Shown here piece after piece: positions 49,084 to 61,607 of a stretch of 64,000 bases of DNA (the first letter of the stretch is position 1; each line of letters begins with the position of its first letter). Origin of the DNA: Beta vulgaris subsp. vulgaris. Lineage: Eukaryota; Streptophyta; Magnoliopsida; Caryophyllales; Amaranthaceae. The stretch covers positions 8,766,031 through 8,830,030 of the forward strand of contig NC_079206.1 in the NCBI RefSeq assembly GCF_026745355.1. The letters run 5' to 3'. The notes beneath the pieces are model-generated. The model was given only the letters and a program-made list of their open reading frames with translations, searched no databases and was not told where the DNA came from. The position numbers and the translations under genes were made by a program.

Positions 49084-49215
49084 TGTATAAGATATTTATT
49101 CTTTGTGACTGTTTTGTATATATAGTATACTGTAGCAAACTTTTCATTTTGTAATAAGCACTTCTATTATATTTTTTCTTCTCTATATAATATTCTCTCT
49201 CATCAATGGAGAAAT
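49084..49215 (+). mobile_element. Putative 3' LTR of the copia remnant
   Basis: Directly after the polypurine tract the sequence begins TGTATAAGATATTTATTC, a normal copia LTR start. It contains TATATATAGTATAC, a possible TATA region, and CTCTATATAATATTCTCTC. The right border is uncertain because no 5' LTR is available for comparison. Confidence 0.5.
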
Positions 49216-49423
49216 ATCTTCATCTCCTCTTTTCTATATGAACCTTATGTAGTCGCAGCAACAGAGGAGAAAATCTTCAGTGAAGATAGTTCAAAAAGTA
49301 TCCAAACCTCCCACACATTAAAGCTGAATTCCTACAATTTTCTTACCAATCACTAATTGATCGATAAGTTAAATGAAACTCAAGAAGCAAGTGAAAATTT
49401 CTATGTATGTATATTATTAATTA
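49216..49423. other. Spacer between copia remnant and Stowaway relative
   Basis: Short AT-rich spacer; it may still include the end of the copia LTR. Nothing else seen. Confidence 0.3.
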
Positions 49424-49630
49424 CTTCCTCCCTTTCTTTTCAGATGCGACTTTTCAAAAGGAGATGTTTCGGATTAGATGCATTATTTTCTTTTTTGGGA
49501 AATATATCCTCTCTATCTCTCTCCTATCACATGGGTCCCTATTTTTCATACTCTTTATCTCTCTCCTCTCCAAAATTGTCCAGGAATTTGCAATTTCAAA
49601 AGTATAGCATCTAAAAAGAAAAGGAGAAAG
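49424..49630. mobile_element. Degenerate Stowaway-like MITE
   Basis: The left end CTTCCTCCCTTTC and the right end AAAAAGAAAAGGAGAAAG are decayed versions of the ends at 7906-8123. The shared core TATCTCTCTCCTATCACATG and TATCTCTCTCCTCTCCAAAA shows the two are relatives. TA is present at the left; the right has TG. Confidence 0.7.
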
Positions 49631-50253
49631 TGCATACCATTTTTCTTGATGAGGAACAAAGAGAAGTAGGTTATTTTTCTTTTAAGGGAAAAAGCTAATA
49701 AATCAATAAGAATAAAATGTATAATGTCTAAAGTATTATACTTCTATTTCTTCTATCTTATAATATAATGTTTACTTTTTTTTTTCACAGGAATTAAGAA
49801 AAGAAAACATGATATGATTAGGCTTTAATAAGATAAATGCATTGGAATTGTGCTCGCACTTAATGCAGAAATGGCAATGAGAATTTGGAGGGTTTATAGC
49901 AAAAAAATGCATTTAAAGGCTACATCCCATCAAAAAAAATTAAAGGCATATAAATATAGATTAATCCTAACAAACTTAAATCAGCCAATAAGAATAAAAA
50001 AAGCATTTTTATCAACCAATATATTTACAAGATTGGGAGCGCAAAAATTGCAACCACATAAATTCTTTCCCTCCTCAAATCCAAAAATATATCTTTTATA
50101 TAAGTCAATGAAAGAGGTGTGGTGTCCCCATTTGAAATGTCTAGGGTACCCTCTAATAAATGAAAACAACATTTTTTATAATAAATTTAAAAATGAGAAT
50201 TAATGCAACTTGCCATATGGAATAAGTCAAAAATGAAATATGCAATCACACAA
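49631..50253. other. AT-rich spacer
   Basis: No recognisable exon or paired ends. The longer reading frames here (for example 49850-50203) are Lys/Asn-rich products of AT-rich DNA without protein-like features. Confidence 0.35.
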
Positions 50254-50483
50254 CCAATGGTTGCCCTATAATTTGTGGTCATTAATTATTTTATTATTTT
50301 CTCACTCTTTCACCTACCCACTATTTTTTTCTCTCTCCTCCATTTTCTTCTTTGCTCCTCTTTTTTTGGTCCATCATGAAGAGTTGGGCATCAATTTCTT
50401 GGCCAATTTTTTCTCTCTCCTAACAAACTAATATTACTTTTCTACTCTCTCTCCTTATAACCCACAAGGAGGGCAACCACTGG
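50254..50483. mobile_element. MITE with CCAATGGTTGCCCT ends
   Basis: The left end CCAATGGTTGCCCT and the inverted right end AGGGCAACCACTGG match in 13 of 14 positions. The interior is CT-rich and AT-rich without coding. About 230 bp. Target duplication not established; a hAT or Mutator affiliation would need other copies. Confidence 0.55.
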
Positions 50484-50831
50484 GAGCACTCTTAATAACT
50501 TGACTACATTGACACAATCAATTTTTACGAAATTAATTTGAATAATCTTCCATAAAAAAAAGTTGGTGATATATCCTGACAACATAATACTTCGTATTTA
50601 CAAAGTTCAAACAATATGGTTTATTAACATTTACAATCATTGAAGAACTATACTAAAGCCGCTGACAAAGAGTTATTAAATATCGACCAAACTTTTCTAA
50701 CAATTGAAAATTGGTCACCTTTAGTTCAAAAAAATAATAACATCTACAAAGAAACCTCAATAATTTAAATCAATACCAGAATAATTTTAAATTAAAAATA
50801 TAAATGCCTATTCGTACATAAGATTGTTGAT

Positions 50832-50858
50832 GCAGGCATCGCGTGCATATACGGCTAG
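50832..50858 (+). mobile_element. Helitron 3' terminus
   Basis: The hairpin GCAGGC-ATC-GCGTGC (one mismatch) is followed 8 bp later by CTAG with T after it. This is the same type of end as in the 15-16 kb Helitron dimer. The 5' end was not located, so only the terminus is annotated. Confidence 0.6.
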
Positions 50859-50880
50859 TTTTCTTCTATTATATATATAT

Positions 50881-51155
50881 GAGTTCATATGAGAATACAT
50901 ACTTACATGAGAAATGAGAATGAATTTTACACGCTATAACTCTAATGAACAAGTGATGTAACTCTATGAAAAAGTGATGTAACTCCAAAAAAACAAAAAT
51001 TAGAAAAAATATTTCGAAAAAAAAAATTTTTTTTTTGGGCTTGAATTTTTTTCAAGGGTATAACTCTAATGAACAAGTGTGGTAACTCTAATCCAATCGT
51101 GTGGTTGAGATTCATTCTCATTTCTCATGTAAGAAGCATTCTCATGTGATCCTGC

Positions 51156-51158
<3 letters not shown>
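50881..51158. mobile_element. MITE inserted in an AT dinucleotide repeat
   Basis: The left arm GAGTTCATATGAGAATACAT and ACATGAGAAATGAGAATGAA is repeated inverted at the right (TTCATTCTCATTTCTCATGT, then GCATTCTCATGTGAT). TATATATA flanks it on both sides, with a long AT repeat at 51159-51191. CTCTAATGAACAAGTG occurs twice inside. Insertion into AT repeats is typical of some MITE families. Confidence 0.65.
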
Positions 51159-51191
<33 letters not shown>

Positions 51192-51194
<3 letters not shown>

Positions 51195-52395
51195 ACACTT
51201 ACAACCACCAAAATGAACCCAGAAGAAGAAGACATAATTTTTACCAAAGGGGCAAAAACACAAAAGAAGAAATCATTTCAACCAAAGAGAAAAAACGTAG
51301 AAGAATAAAGAATTACACGGAAAAAAAACCGAGTGAAAAACTGACTTTGAGATAAAATTATGTAAGCTATATGAATGTGAAATTATTTTCTATGAATGAA
51401 ACTTAGATCTCAACCATAAAACCAAGGTGTTACGTAAACCTTGAACTAGTAAATAAACTGCTAATCCTCAACAGGTTCTTAGATGGAGACTTGTGTAACG
51501 ATATCCTTGTCAGATAGTTTCAAACCTTAGCTTCGTTTCCGAACCTGCAAAAAGGGACTCACCCTAGAGGTTTGGGTGGTGGCTCCCCCTCGAAACTTAA
51601 GTCAGATACCAGGAATAATAAGAGAAAGTTTTAGAGAGAGAAAGTAGAGAGAGAGAGAGAGAGAATTGTGACAAAGTAATAGTACACTGCTCTGAAAAAG
51701 GTACATTTCTCCTGATTTTAAGGATTATTTATAATGTTTGGAGTGATTGTTGTACCCTTAGGTCACCCTATTTTAAGGGCACCTGATTGGCTAAGCAATA
51801 AGAGCATGACACGTGGCAAGCAATGATTGATTGGGAGGTACACATCATCTAATCATGTGTAGATGTCTTTTGAGGTCCTGGGCTTGAGTGCATGTCAGGC
51901 CAAGAAGATGGACTAGTACTTTTCCTGAATAGAGATTTGTACTTCGGCTATCCACTTTTTGTCTTGTACTCTTTATTTGTAGGTAGGAGACACGTGGACG
52001 CTCCAAATGAGTCCACGTGTGCGGTGGAGAGTCGTTATTTTCAGGCTACAACAAAAGGTATGCATGAATATGATAAGAGAGTCATTTTAAGTTCTTTTTT
52101 GTGTGGAAAAACCAAAAAAAATCAGTGAATATAGGGTAATGGGGATGAATGAGGTGTGAAATGGAGTAAATTGAGAGGAAAGAGAGGCAGAAAGAAAAAT
52201 CTCAATATGGTCCTCAAATGGGGGGAACATAAGTCAGACGAGTATGTTGGGAGGGTCGTTTGACCATTTTCTATTCATAAAAAATTAAAGTTGGTACAAA
52301 TTTCAAAGGAAAATTTAGGATAAAATGGGAAAAAAAATTGTTGAATGAGGGTGCTTTGGGAACTTTGTAGCAATTTATCCATTACCCATTAAAAA
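51192..52395. other. Gene-free stretch with a GA microsatellite
   Basis: Contains a GAGAGA run at 51645-51664 and ACACGTGGCA near 51810 in a setting like 18.7-18.9 kb, possibly a shared old repeat. A frame at 51892-52128 has no recognisable domain. Confidence 0.35.
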
Positions 52396-52399
52396 GTGG

Positions 52400-54157
52400 G
52401 GAGTTCAAGCTACTGTTCCTTAGTAACAGTGCTGTGACGGTTCTGCCCCTTCAAATCCCTGAAATTGCCTACTTGCCCTTCCTTCTTTCTTCCACGTTTT
52501 CCTCCCTTCTTCTGCCTCTGCCTGTGGAACATAGCAAGGGCTCCTCTCTCCAGCTTTTCCAGTTCTCTCAGTCTCTCATCTCTCATCTCTCAGTCTCTCT
52601 GTCTCTCATCTCTCTCCTCTCTCGCTCTTCTTCTTCATTCTCCTCTTTCAAGTTTCCAGTTCATCCTCTTTCATTCTTCTTCTTTTTTAACCTTTGTTTT
52701 TTTTCTCTCTCTCAAGTTTCGACGAAATGAACATTTAGCGAAGGTGAAACTCCACCATGCTGACCTACGCCTACTCTCACCGCCGTTGAATCGACACCAT
52801 CTCCCTCCTTTTTCAGCAGTGGCTTTCGATTATTGGCTTTATATTTCAAGGGTTAGTCAATTTTATCTCTAATCTTTAATTTCCATGAAATTTCAATTCT
52901 TGTAGTTAGATTATGGGTTTATTTGCTATTTGTTTTAGATCTTGTGATACTTTTTCGAATTTGCTAGAATTAAGATCTAATTTCTCATGGATTTTTTAGG
53001 GTTTCGTGTTTTTCCCAAGATCTGGTTAGTTATAGTTCGAATTTTGGAGTTTCATCATTATTTGCGCGTAAAAATATTCTTTTGAATTATCTGCGCATCG
53101 GGTGGTGGTTGTGGTGGCGCCAGGGAGGAGACCGAAGGAAGCAGGGAGAGTTACTGTAAGTTATTCTTCATTTCGATTTTTTTTTTGGCTATTTTCAGAT
53201 GCTTTTTATCGCTAAGTTATTGGAAATGTGACAAAAAATTGGAGGAGATATTTGAAAATAAGAAAAGATGTAATCTTTGGGCATTTTTCCTGTTATTTAA
53301 AGAGAAATATCTGAAGATCTACAATTTGCTGGTCGTTTGTTGTTGAGTAGAACTAGACACGTTCTATATGTACTACTTAGCTTATGTTCTTCTCTAAGGG
53401 GTCAACCTTTGCTTAGTACACTACTTCACTAATTGACTATGTCTATAAACATTACTGGACAAAACCAGTTGACCATGAGAAAGCAACCCTACAACTATAA
53501 TCTATAAGAATTATGTTATTTAGGGAACATATTCTTAGCCCTCTGTTCTGTAGAGATTTCGTACCCCAATTTATCTGATTAGCCTAATTTCATCGGTAAG
53601 TTGTCACTAAATACATTGAGAAATCTGATAATAGAACTCTTCCTAATTTTCTATGACAAGGATTACAATTCTCATAATCAGCCAAAACGTTGTCCAAATA
53701 CATATATCACGAAACTGTTGTCCATCTACGAATTGCAATTTTCCAAGTTAATTTTAGATCCAATGAAAAAATATAGGAATTCAGATTCAATTCAAATGAA
53801 ACAAAGCTATACCTGGAAAGTTACCAAACTCCATAATCTAAGGCAAGAATTTTGATTCCCAGTTATTGTGATTAAACTAGGCTATTCGATTTCTGGCTTG
53901 AATTAATTATTTTAGACCTTTTGTCATTGATTTTATGTACTCTTAGTAGTAATCTTGTGGTGTTTAAACTTGATTTTTACCCTGGCTTTGCACGTGTTGT
54001 TTTATCTTCTAAAAATACAATTAATTCGTGACTTTTTTTTTCAGACATAATTTACAGATTTTTCTCTTCGCTTGGATGAAACCTCTTTAGGGTTTTGTGA
54101 GAACAAGCTTCCAAGATCTCTAATGGCAGACGATGAATACGATGATTTGGAGATGGG
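52400..54157 (+). pseudogene. 5' end of an RPB6-like RNA polymerase subunit gene
   Basis: 52430-52730 is CT-rich (CAGTCTCTCATCTCTC repeats), like a plant 5' leader, and 54046 follows a polypyrimidine-AG acceptor. At 54123 an ATG opens MADDEYDDLEMG, then GG-GTAAAC forms a 5' splice site at 54158. The peptide matches the acidic N-terminus of the shared RNA polymerase I-III subunit RPB6. The remaining RPB6 exons (including the conserved TSKFMTKYERARILG region) are not found before 57.7 kb or between 61.6 and 64 kb. Either this is a captured 5' fragment or the gene has a greatly expanded intron 1 that runs out of the window. The identification rests on 12 residues. Confidence 0.5.
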
Positions 54158-55140
54158 GTAAACTTTTATTTTGAATAATATTTATCTTTTCTTAAAAGTA
54201 AATTACGCAAATTAAGGTTTCCATCTCATTTTTTCCGCATCTTTTTTCTTAACTTCATTCACTTTCTATTAAGTTTGCCAGTTTAGGATTTATGTGTCTT
54301 CATGCGATTTCACCAACGAAGATTGTTTATGTAACAATATACTTACCTTGTATGTCTTACAATTTTGTTGTGAATCTATCATACTTTTTCTTTGGTTATT
54401 TTTGAAGTTCTGTTTGTAATGATGACATAATAATATACCCAGCTCTTTCAGATCTTCCGACGATGTCAGTTGCTGTGTAATTCCTGTTTGTTTGGTTTTC
54501 ATACAACAGAATTGTTAACTGCAGCAGTAACATGATACTGTCAGTTTAACAAGGCTAGGAGAATAAGCAGCTTCTAGGAGTCTTCAACCAAAACATTGAG
54601 ACACTATTTTTTTCCCTGCAATATAAACTTTGGTCATTTTCTATCAAAACTACCCATTTTTTCATTCTTTTTGTGATTCATTTGTTTTTCTTGTTTGTTT
54701 TGTTTTGTTTATTTTGATTCATCAAAAATCTGTTCTTTCATTTATCAATCAAATCTCTTAAATACCCACAAAGAAAAACTCTTAAATTTATCATTTATCT
54801 TCAGATTTCAATAGATGCAACTAGAGATTCATTAATTTTTAGAGAGATTCATTAATTTTTAGAGAGAGAATCAATGGATGCAACTAGAGATTCAACCAAA
54901 ACATGCGTTTAGTTTGCATTGTCGTTTGTTTTTGTCTTTTTGTCTTCTTCATTCAATCTCCCATCTCAACTGGTTAGGATTTCTTTGTTTATTTATGTCT
55001 AATTTAGTTTTTTAAAAGATGTCCTTTTTTTTTTAATTAATTGGGTTTTTATTTTGATGAATCATAGTTTTTATTTGATTGATTTTGGTGTAGGTAGTGG
55101 AAAGCTAGATCTTTCAAATAAATTGGTCCTAATGGTATCT
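54158..55140. other. Intron-like stretch downstream of the RPB6-like exon
   Basis: T-rich DNA with short duplications: AGAGATTCATTAATTTTTAG occurs twice near 54822-54862 and GATGCAACTAGAGATTCA twice at about 54815 and 54877. No exon seen. Confidence 0.4.
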
Positions 55141-55170
55141 TTTTCTCTCTGATTTCTGGGTTATAGTAGG

Positions 55171-55731
55171 GTGCTAGATAACAGTGATATGCTGCGATTT
55201 TATGTATGCGAGTTGCTCTCCGAGTTCATTGATCTTCCTGTTACAGAGACAGGGCCACACAAGAGTGAAAGAAGAAGAAGATATTGTCCAAAGATTTCAA
55301 ATGGATCTCATTGCTCAGAGGATAATGGCTGTGAGAAGTATGACACTTCTGATATACAGCAGGATGCATCTGCTGCGCTTCTAGAGCCTTCTGCAGATGG
55401 TGTGCTGGATAATGATGACAGCAGACCGTTAAAGAAAGCAAAATCTGTTGATGATGATGAGATTGATTCTTCCAAAGACGTAAATAATGGTTGGTACCGG
55501 AGACTGTTGCTGGCTGTTTCTGATATTTTATACATGTGCTAATTCAAAATATACATGGCTGATTCTGATTCTCAAATGACAGGTACAAGCCTCTCCATTA
55601 AAGGTTTAGTGAACGTATGCACAGAAGAGGGGTCCCATCTTACAAGGGATTGCCTGCCTCCTGAAACCGATGCCAGCTTAAAGTTACAGCCTCGTGAGAG
55701 AAAACTTATCGATTTCAGCAAGTTGTACTGA
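55171..55731 (+). pseudogene. Fragment of a tRNA-dihydrouridine synthase 3 (DUS3) gene
   Basis: Two exon pieces (to 55489, and 55583-55731) join in frame across a normal GT-AG intron. The translation includes NGSHCSEDNG, DASAALLEPSADGVLDNDDS, RPLKKAKSVDDDE and ends LKLQPRERKLIDFSKLY with a TGA. In DUS3 proteins the linker LK-HPREKKLIDF...KLY leads directly into the catalytic TIM barrel (LAPLTTVGNLPFRR). Here the similarity stops exactly at KLY, so the whole FMN-binding catalytic domain is missing. The upstream start (VCELLSEFIDLPVTETG) may be partly intronic. DUS3 makes dihydrouridine at tRNA position 47; this piece cannot. It is probably a captured or rearranged fragment. Confidence 0.65.
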
Positions 55732-57740
55732 AGTAAGTGAAACTGACAAGAGGTACTGAAGTTGTATGCTTTTTGTTCATGTTTGAACATGCAAGTTGTA
55801 ACTTGTAATTTCAAATGAGTTGAATTAGTAGATTTTTCTAGATATTTAATGCTGGTCTTTGCTAATACACAATTATTTATGTAAGACAGATTAATAACAA
55901 ATTATGTGACCAGGTTGACTTATAAAACTTGAAGGGCGATTTCTGAAATTGGTCATATGTATTAGTTGACTCACTTTGATTCATTCACTGTTCCCATTAC
56001 CAATTTGATTTGTTTCCATTTCTTGAAATTAAAGTGTTATTTGTATAATTAAAATTTGCCCATTTCTTTAAGCTGAATATGCTTCAGAATGTCTTGTGCT
56101 AAGAGAATTGTGGGTATGTCTGCTGGTGGTAAGACTCCCAAAAAAGCAATTTGCTACTAAGGTGTGTAGAATTCGTGGTAGTATTTGAAATACATATCAG
56201 TTAACAAGATCCATAATGTAGTTCTTCATATTTCAGTGACCCTGGTGCTGCATTTTGGAGTGATTTATATTTTATTTTAGACAAGATTATCAAAAGGAAT
56301 TAGCTAAAATGACTCTTTGTTTGGTGCAAAGTGTGTATTATAAGACTGATGTTTAGTTAATCTGTAAGATACAGATGACGAGAAAATCTAATGGTAGAAA
56401 GTCTCTCTATGAACCAGTTGGGTGTGTACTCCTACCATTTTGCTATTGTGTTTGCCAAAATTCTAGATAATCTACTTACAAATTCAAAATCTGAACTATA
56501 ATTTCGAAATTGTTTCAAATTATAGGTGCGTCTTGATTATATGGTGTTCAGCTGTATAATTCAACCACCATGACCTCGGTTGTGGTATAATCGAGTTCGA
56601 TCACTCAATACCCCCATATTTCATCTCATGCAACAAGAAAGATAAAAAAAAGGGGGAAAGAAAGAGGAAGTGGCCTACTCCAAGTAATCTCTATAGTCTT
56701 TTGGGTTCCCTTTTTGATATATGATTGGTGATGTTAGTGGTTCTATTTCGAATGATGTTGCAATTAGTTTATAGAAGTTTCTTAATTGTAATTAAGCAAA
56801 TTTATATGCCCAGATCAGTTGTTTTGGACATTTCTTAACCTGGAAATTTTACTGTAATTTGGACATTATCTGCATTAGATTAGCCAATGAATTCCAAAGT
56901 TTTAGTCTTCTCTAATTGTATTGACTTCAAGAGTTCCCTTCAAAATGTTGATTTATTTTTCCCCTGAGTTTCAGTTTCCACTACGTTATTTTTTTAGAAA
57001 ATTTTGTTGGCATTTGCAATACATTATCGTGAATCCTAGCATAGACTTGAATTTCCGATAGTAAACCTAACATAGACTTGTATGCCTCTCTTTACAGGGT
57101 TCCAATTTTGCAGTCAGATTAGAGTATGTTTCACTCTCTCAATGCGATAAATGGGTTCGAGCCAATCAGATCTTCAGATTTTTCAGCTCACAATGAGCTT
57201 ATGTCAGTTACGAAGGTGCAATCTTTATCTATCCCCTTTTTATTTCCCTCGATTTATCAACAATTAGTGAGCTGTTGTCCATCATTGATATCCTAGACAT
57301 ATGCTGAATGTCAGTAATATAGGATGATTCCAGCGTGTTCTCGTTGTAGACGCTCATTATTGTCTTGTTTCATCAATCGATCTTTTTGGAGAGTTTTCCC
57401 TCTGCATTGTTAGTTCTTTGCATGCAGTAGACATAAAGTTCCTTTGTCATTTATCTTTGTCAATTACTAATATCATCTTCTTTTTTCCCTTCTCAAAAGA
57501 TGGAGGATGAGCTGCTGCAGACCTTTGGCTGTTGAAGAGCACGTTTGGAATCCGAGTCTATTCTTGCAGTTGTTACCGTTGGTAAGCCATACGAAAATAA
57601 GAATTGATCAATACTTCGTTTAATTGTTTTAGAAGCAAAGTCATTATCTTTTCTCTCTATTAATTTTGATGATCAAGTACTCTTGCTTCTACATCCTAAA
57701 GCCCTCAATAGCATTCAAGTTGCCTAAAAAATTACACTTT
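55732..57740. other. Gene-free stretch, possible further gene debris
   Basis: No clear exon. Spots near 57110-57210 and 57500-57575 have exon-like composition with adjacent GT or AG (for example TTGCTGC...GTTGGTAAG), but I cannot assign a family. The stretch ends at the target duplication of a solo LTR. Confidence 0.3.
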
Positions 57741-60700
57741 TGTAATAGCCGGTATTTCTAAACTTGCTTAAGGTGAGCTTAATTATTATAAAACTATGTT
57801 ATCTAGAAATTACTTACGATTCTTGGTTTGGGAAAATTTATGAATTAAAATGTTTTGAATTTCTTTGGATGATTTTAAATCTGATTTTTAGAAAAAGGAA
57901 ATATACCATAATAATGGAAAAAAAAAAATAACCCATTTCATTATGTTTCGTGGGATTTTGTGGGAATGCCACAATTGTACTTAGTTGTCCAAATTTCACA
58001 AAGCTTTAGAAAAGATAAACAGAACCCAAAACCTCAATTCTCAATTATTCATTCTTACATCTCTTCTCTCTCTCAAAGAGTTGTTCTCCTCTGAATTTCG
58101 GTTGCCGTGCTCATTCTCCGTCGATGGGCCTTGGTCGGCGTTCCGCCGGTACTGCGGCGCTGCCACTACCGTCAAATGGGCTGCTGTTCTTCTTTCTTTT
58201 GCTTCTGTTCTGTCGTTTTTCGGTGTTACCGGTGCATTTCTTCGTTCCTCTTCTCTTATGTTTGGGTCTCGATTTGCCATTGTGATTGCTACTCCTCTGA
58301 AAATTTTCTCTCTCCTCTGTTAATTGTTGTGGTCGTCGGTGTTTGATCGGAATTTCGGCACCGTTGATGTTACCGTTTTGGTGTTCCTCGCCGGTGAGCT
58401 GCCGCCGTCATTGCATCGCATGCTTCATTGATGATGCTGGCGAATTTTCTCTCTCCTTTGTTTCGGTATGGTGCTGCCGTGATGGTTGGTGATTGTTGTT
58501 GCAGTTGTTGTTCGTCCCTGCTTAATTTGAGCAGAGGTATACGGATATGTTTTTGATTTGTAAATTCAAAATCAGGTATAAAATCCAAACCTTGATCTTA
58601 TTTTCTTTGAATTGATAAGTATAAGCTCAAGATTTACATGGGTTTAATTTCTGATTTCAAAAAAAAAAAAATTCAGAATTAGATCTTGATTGTTGAATAG
58701 CAAAATAAGTCATGTTAAGCATTTGTCATATTTAACTTAAAGATTGAACTTTTATCCTTACTTCGTCGATTCAAGCTTGTAAAATAAAACAGTCCTACTT
58801 AGGTAAGATTATAAGTTCTGATAGCTAGAAGTTATGTTCTTTAATTACATTATCTATAGATTAGTGAAGAATTATAGTTATTATGTGAGATAGAACATGT
58901 GAATTGATTAGTGAAATAGTTGTATATAAAAGGTTGTGGTTAGTTCATAAAAGAAGTTAGAAAGTAGTATAAGAAGTTAAATTTGTTTATTTGAATTGTT
59001 GCGAAGATGGATACTAATGGTCATTATTATTATGAGGTGAATTAATTCTGGAATTCGAATATAATTTGGGTGAGGAGATATTGGACTAGTCGAATTAGGA
59101 AGAAAGGTGTATTAAGAAAGTTAGTCAAGTTAGCTTCCTTATTCGAGTTTAGTGAGAATAATTATTGATTGTTGCTATGGCCTTGAGGTTAATGTTGGAG
59201 TATGGCTATGGAGATTGATAAAGAATTTGGAAATGTTGGACTCTTGAAGATTATTGTGGAATTGAGCATTCTTTGGGGAAAATGGAAGAGGTACACACAT
59301 GTCCTTCTATTTTCCAAATATATTATTGATATTTCGATCAATCATTATATAAGTTGATCTTAATATATTTTCATAAGTTAAATTTATGTTGTACTAAAAA
59401 TGTGATTTGTGTACTATATAGTCTTGTGAAATACAAGTTTATGAGCTTTAAGACAAAGGCAGAATTAAACCGCATATCAAATTCTATTAGCTATAAATTA
59501 TGTTGTTTTGATACTCAATAGTATAAATTTGTTTGATGAACCATGTTATAAACTATGGTTATATATAAATGAATTTATAAGTGGGAGTGTTCAGTCATAT
59601 TTACCAATGTATATATATATAGCCCTTTCAAGTTGAGTTTATGAAATACATTCTAGGGAGTAAGTAAGTTGCCATAAATCATAGATAGGTGCTTGTTATG
59701 CGATTCAATATGACTATAAGATGAGTCTTCAAAGGAAGGAGTTTTCCGATATAAATTTGAGGATTTTATTCTTCGGCTTCGAGGAATAAGAGTTTCTAAG
59801 TTCATAAACTAAATATCGTATTATGGGTTTGTGAGGGGAAGAAGTTCATAATATAATTGAAGTACATTATTTAGAAGCACCTTTAGATATCCTCTTGAAG
59901 AAACTTTGGTTATACGCTGGGAATTTATAATATTATGGGAGCCATCAAGAAATCATTGGGATATTAGATTTAATATGCATCTGTAAAGTTATAAGCAAGC
60001 TTTTTGAATATGTTTTGGGAAGAAAGAAAACTTCAGACTAAAGGATATATCATATTATTCAGATGTAGTCTTTAGAGAATTATGAATTCTTGAAAATGGA
60101 TTTTGTAAAATAGGAAATATATGTTGGAGATGGTTATAAGTTTGATGGATTGCTAAATAGGATTAAATGGAAAGGTTATTCTTCGTAAAGGACATTTGTG
60201 TTTTATATAGAATAATGAACTCTAATTTGGAGACATGATCTTTTGGTAAGCAATGTTTTGTTTGGAGAATCCGTTATAGAAATGAAGCATAGTTTCTATA
60301 AAGTCGGTATTGAAAGGGATTTAGCCAAAGAACTTTTATAAAAAAAAAGGCTGATTTATACCAAGTTAATTGAAACTCAATTATATTATGCAAGCAATTT
60401 AATTTGGGTATATCTAATACCCGAAAGTGATTCTATTGACAATTTGAGATTTATGAATCTGAATTTTCGAAAATATGAATTTATGATTCTGTTTTTGAGG
60501 GGAAGAAGCTCCTAAAGCAGTGACAAACAACATTTGTGGAGCAGATTTGCTCATTATGTGTTAGAGCGGGTATTGCTCTGGAGCGGGTATTGCTCCTTAT
60601 GTGGGGTCATGACCTAAAAAGTCTTGCAAGCAGTACAAAATGGAAGAGGGAGACGTCCCTTGTAAAAAGCTTAGAGAATTCGCCTATAAGGCAACTCTAT

Positions 60701-61603
60701 TCGTGTTCTCTTCCCCAGTATGATATTGAAAGAAAAATAGAATATGTATTTGAGTATTCGAATGGTTTCGTGGAAAGATATTTCAAACTTTAATTTCTGA
60801 AATGATGTTTTACTCACCCAAGTTATAGAGTTCATGCGCCGATTTTGGAAATGATTACCAAGGAACTTGTTAGGAATTTATGCAGGAGTTAACTATGATA
60901 TGCATATGGATTAAAGGTTTTTGGACCATATGGATTAAATGTTTTTGTATATGATCCACAGAAGTGGGAGGGATTTATTGAGGTAAAGTATGTTAGGATT
61001 GATTTCGGAAGATTGTATTAGTTCTATGGAAGTAGCACTACAAACTGTGTTCAAGTATTTGTTATATACTTCTTTATTTATGACTTCGATGTATCTTGAT
61101 TGCAAATGTCTCTAAAATCTTGATTAATTGTTTCATAAATAAGTTTAAATCTGTACATATGTTTTTAAGCCACTGAAAAGATGTTATGGTTGGACAGTGT
61201 GTACTCAGTTTTCCTGATTTTGTTCTTGGAACCTGTCCTGGTGGGGGCAGAGTTCATTGTTAGTGGTCTTGCAGGTTCATATGTGGAAAACGGAATGGAG
61301 TAAAGGAAGAAATTATGTATCAAGGTTATAGTAGAGGTAATGGTGCAGAGGTTGTATTTAGGATTATATATCTTTATAAAGAAATTGTTATTATATTGCT
61401 TTAAGAGTCGAGTGAGGTATCATGTAATATGTTATTAGGATATTGAGGATGTGTTGTGGGCCCTGACCCACAGGTCCAGGATCGAGTAAAAAGGTTTTGT
61501 TTCCGCTGCGAGTAAATAGTTAATTCGAGGTTATTAAGTGTTAATTGAGTTTTATGAATGTAAAGTATGATTAGCTAGCAGCTCGGAGGTGCGGGCTGTT
61601 ACA
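57741..61603. mobile_element. Long solo LTR (TGTAATAGCC ... GGGCTGTTACA)
   Basis: The left end TGTAATAGCC and the right end GGGCTGTTACA are inverted, as in Ty3/gypsy LTRs. CACTTT precedes the left end (57735-57740) and also lies across the right border (61602-61607); the overlap suggests one base of the duplication was lost. At about 3.86 kb it is long but within the range of chromovirus LTRs. GC-rich sequence at 58080-58520 is part of it and gives false reading frames. No internal retrotransposon region is attached. Confidence 0.72.
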
Positions 61604-61607
61604 CTTT

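Larger units (their letters stand above)
44830..49215 (+). mobile_element. Decayed Ty1/copia retrotransposon, split by a solo LTR
   Basis: Fragments of one copia polyprotein occur in order on the plus strand: gag, protease, the end of integrase, reverse transcriptase and RNase H. A polypurine tract CTTGAAGGGGGTG follows at about 49073 and then a putative 3' LTR. The order protease-integrase-RT-RNase H marks Ty1/copia. Most of gag and the integrase core are missing, and stops and frameshifts are frequent, so it is dead. No 5' LTR or primer-binding site was found. A solo LTR interrupts it at 46140-47597. Confidence 0.88.

Noticed and set aside
44830..49215. Active copia element or endogenous viral insertion
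   Set aside because: Gene order and motifs are those of Ty1/copia, with missing integrase core, mutated protease, stops and a nested solo LTR; no pararetrovirus features were seen.
51066..51355. Frames with repeated Tyr-Ile
   Set aside because: Translation of an AT dinucleotide repeat.
58041..58588. Several reading frames in a GC-rich patch
   Set aside because: They lie inside a solo LTR and have no family features or exon structure.
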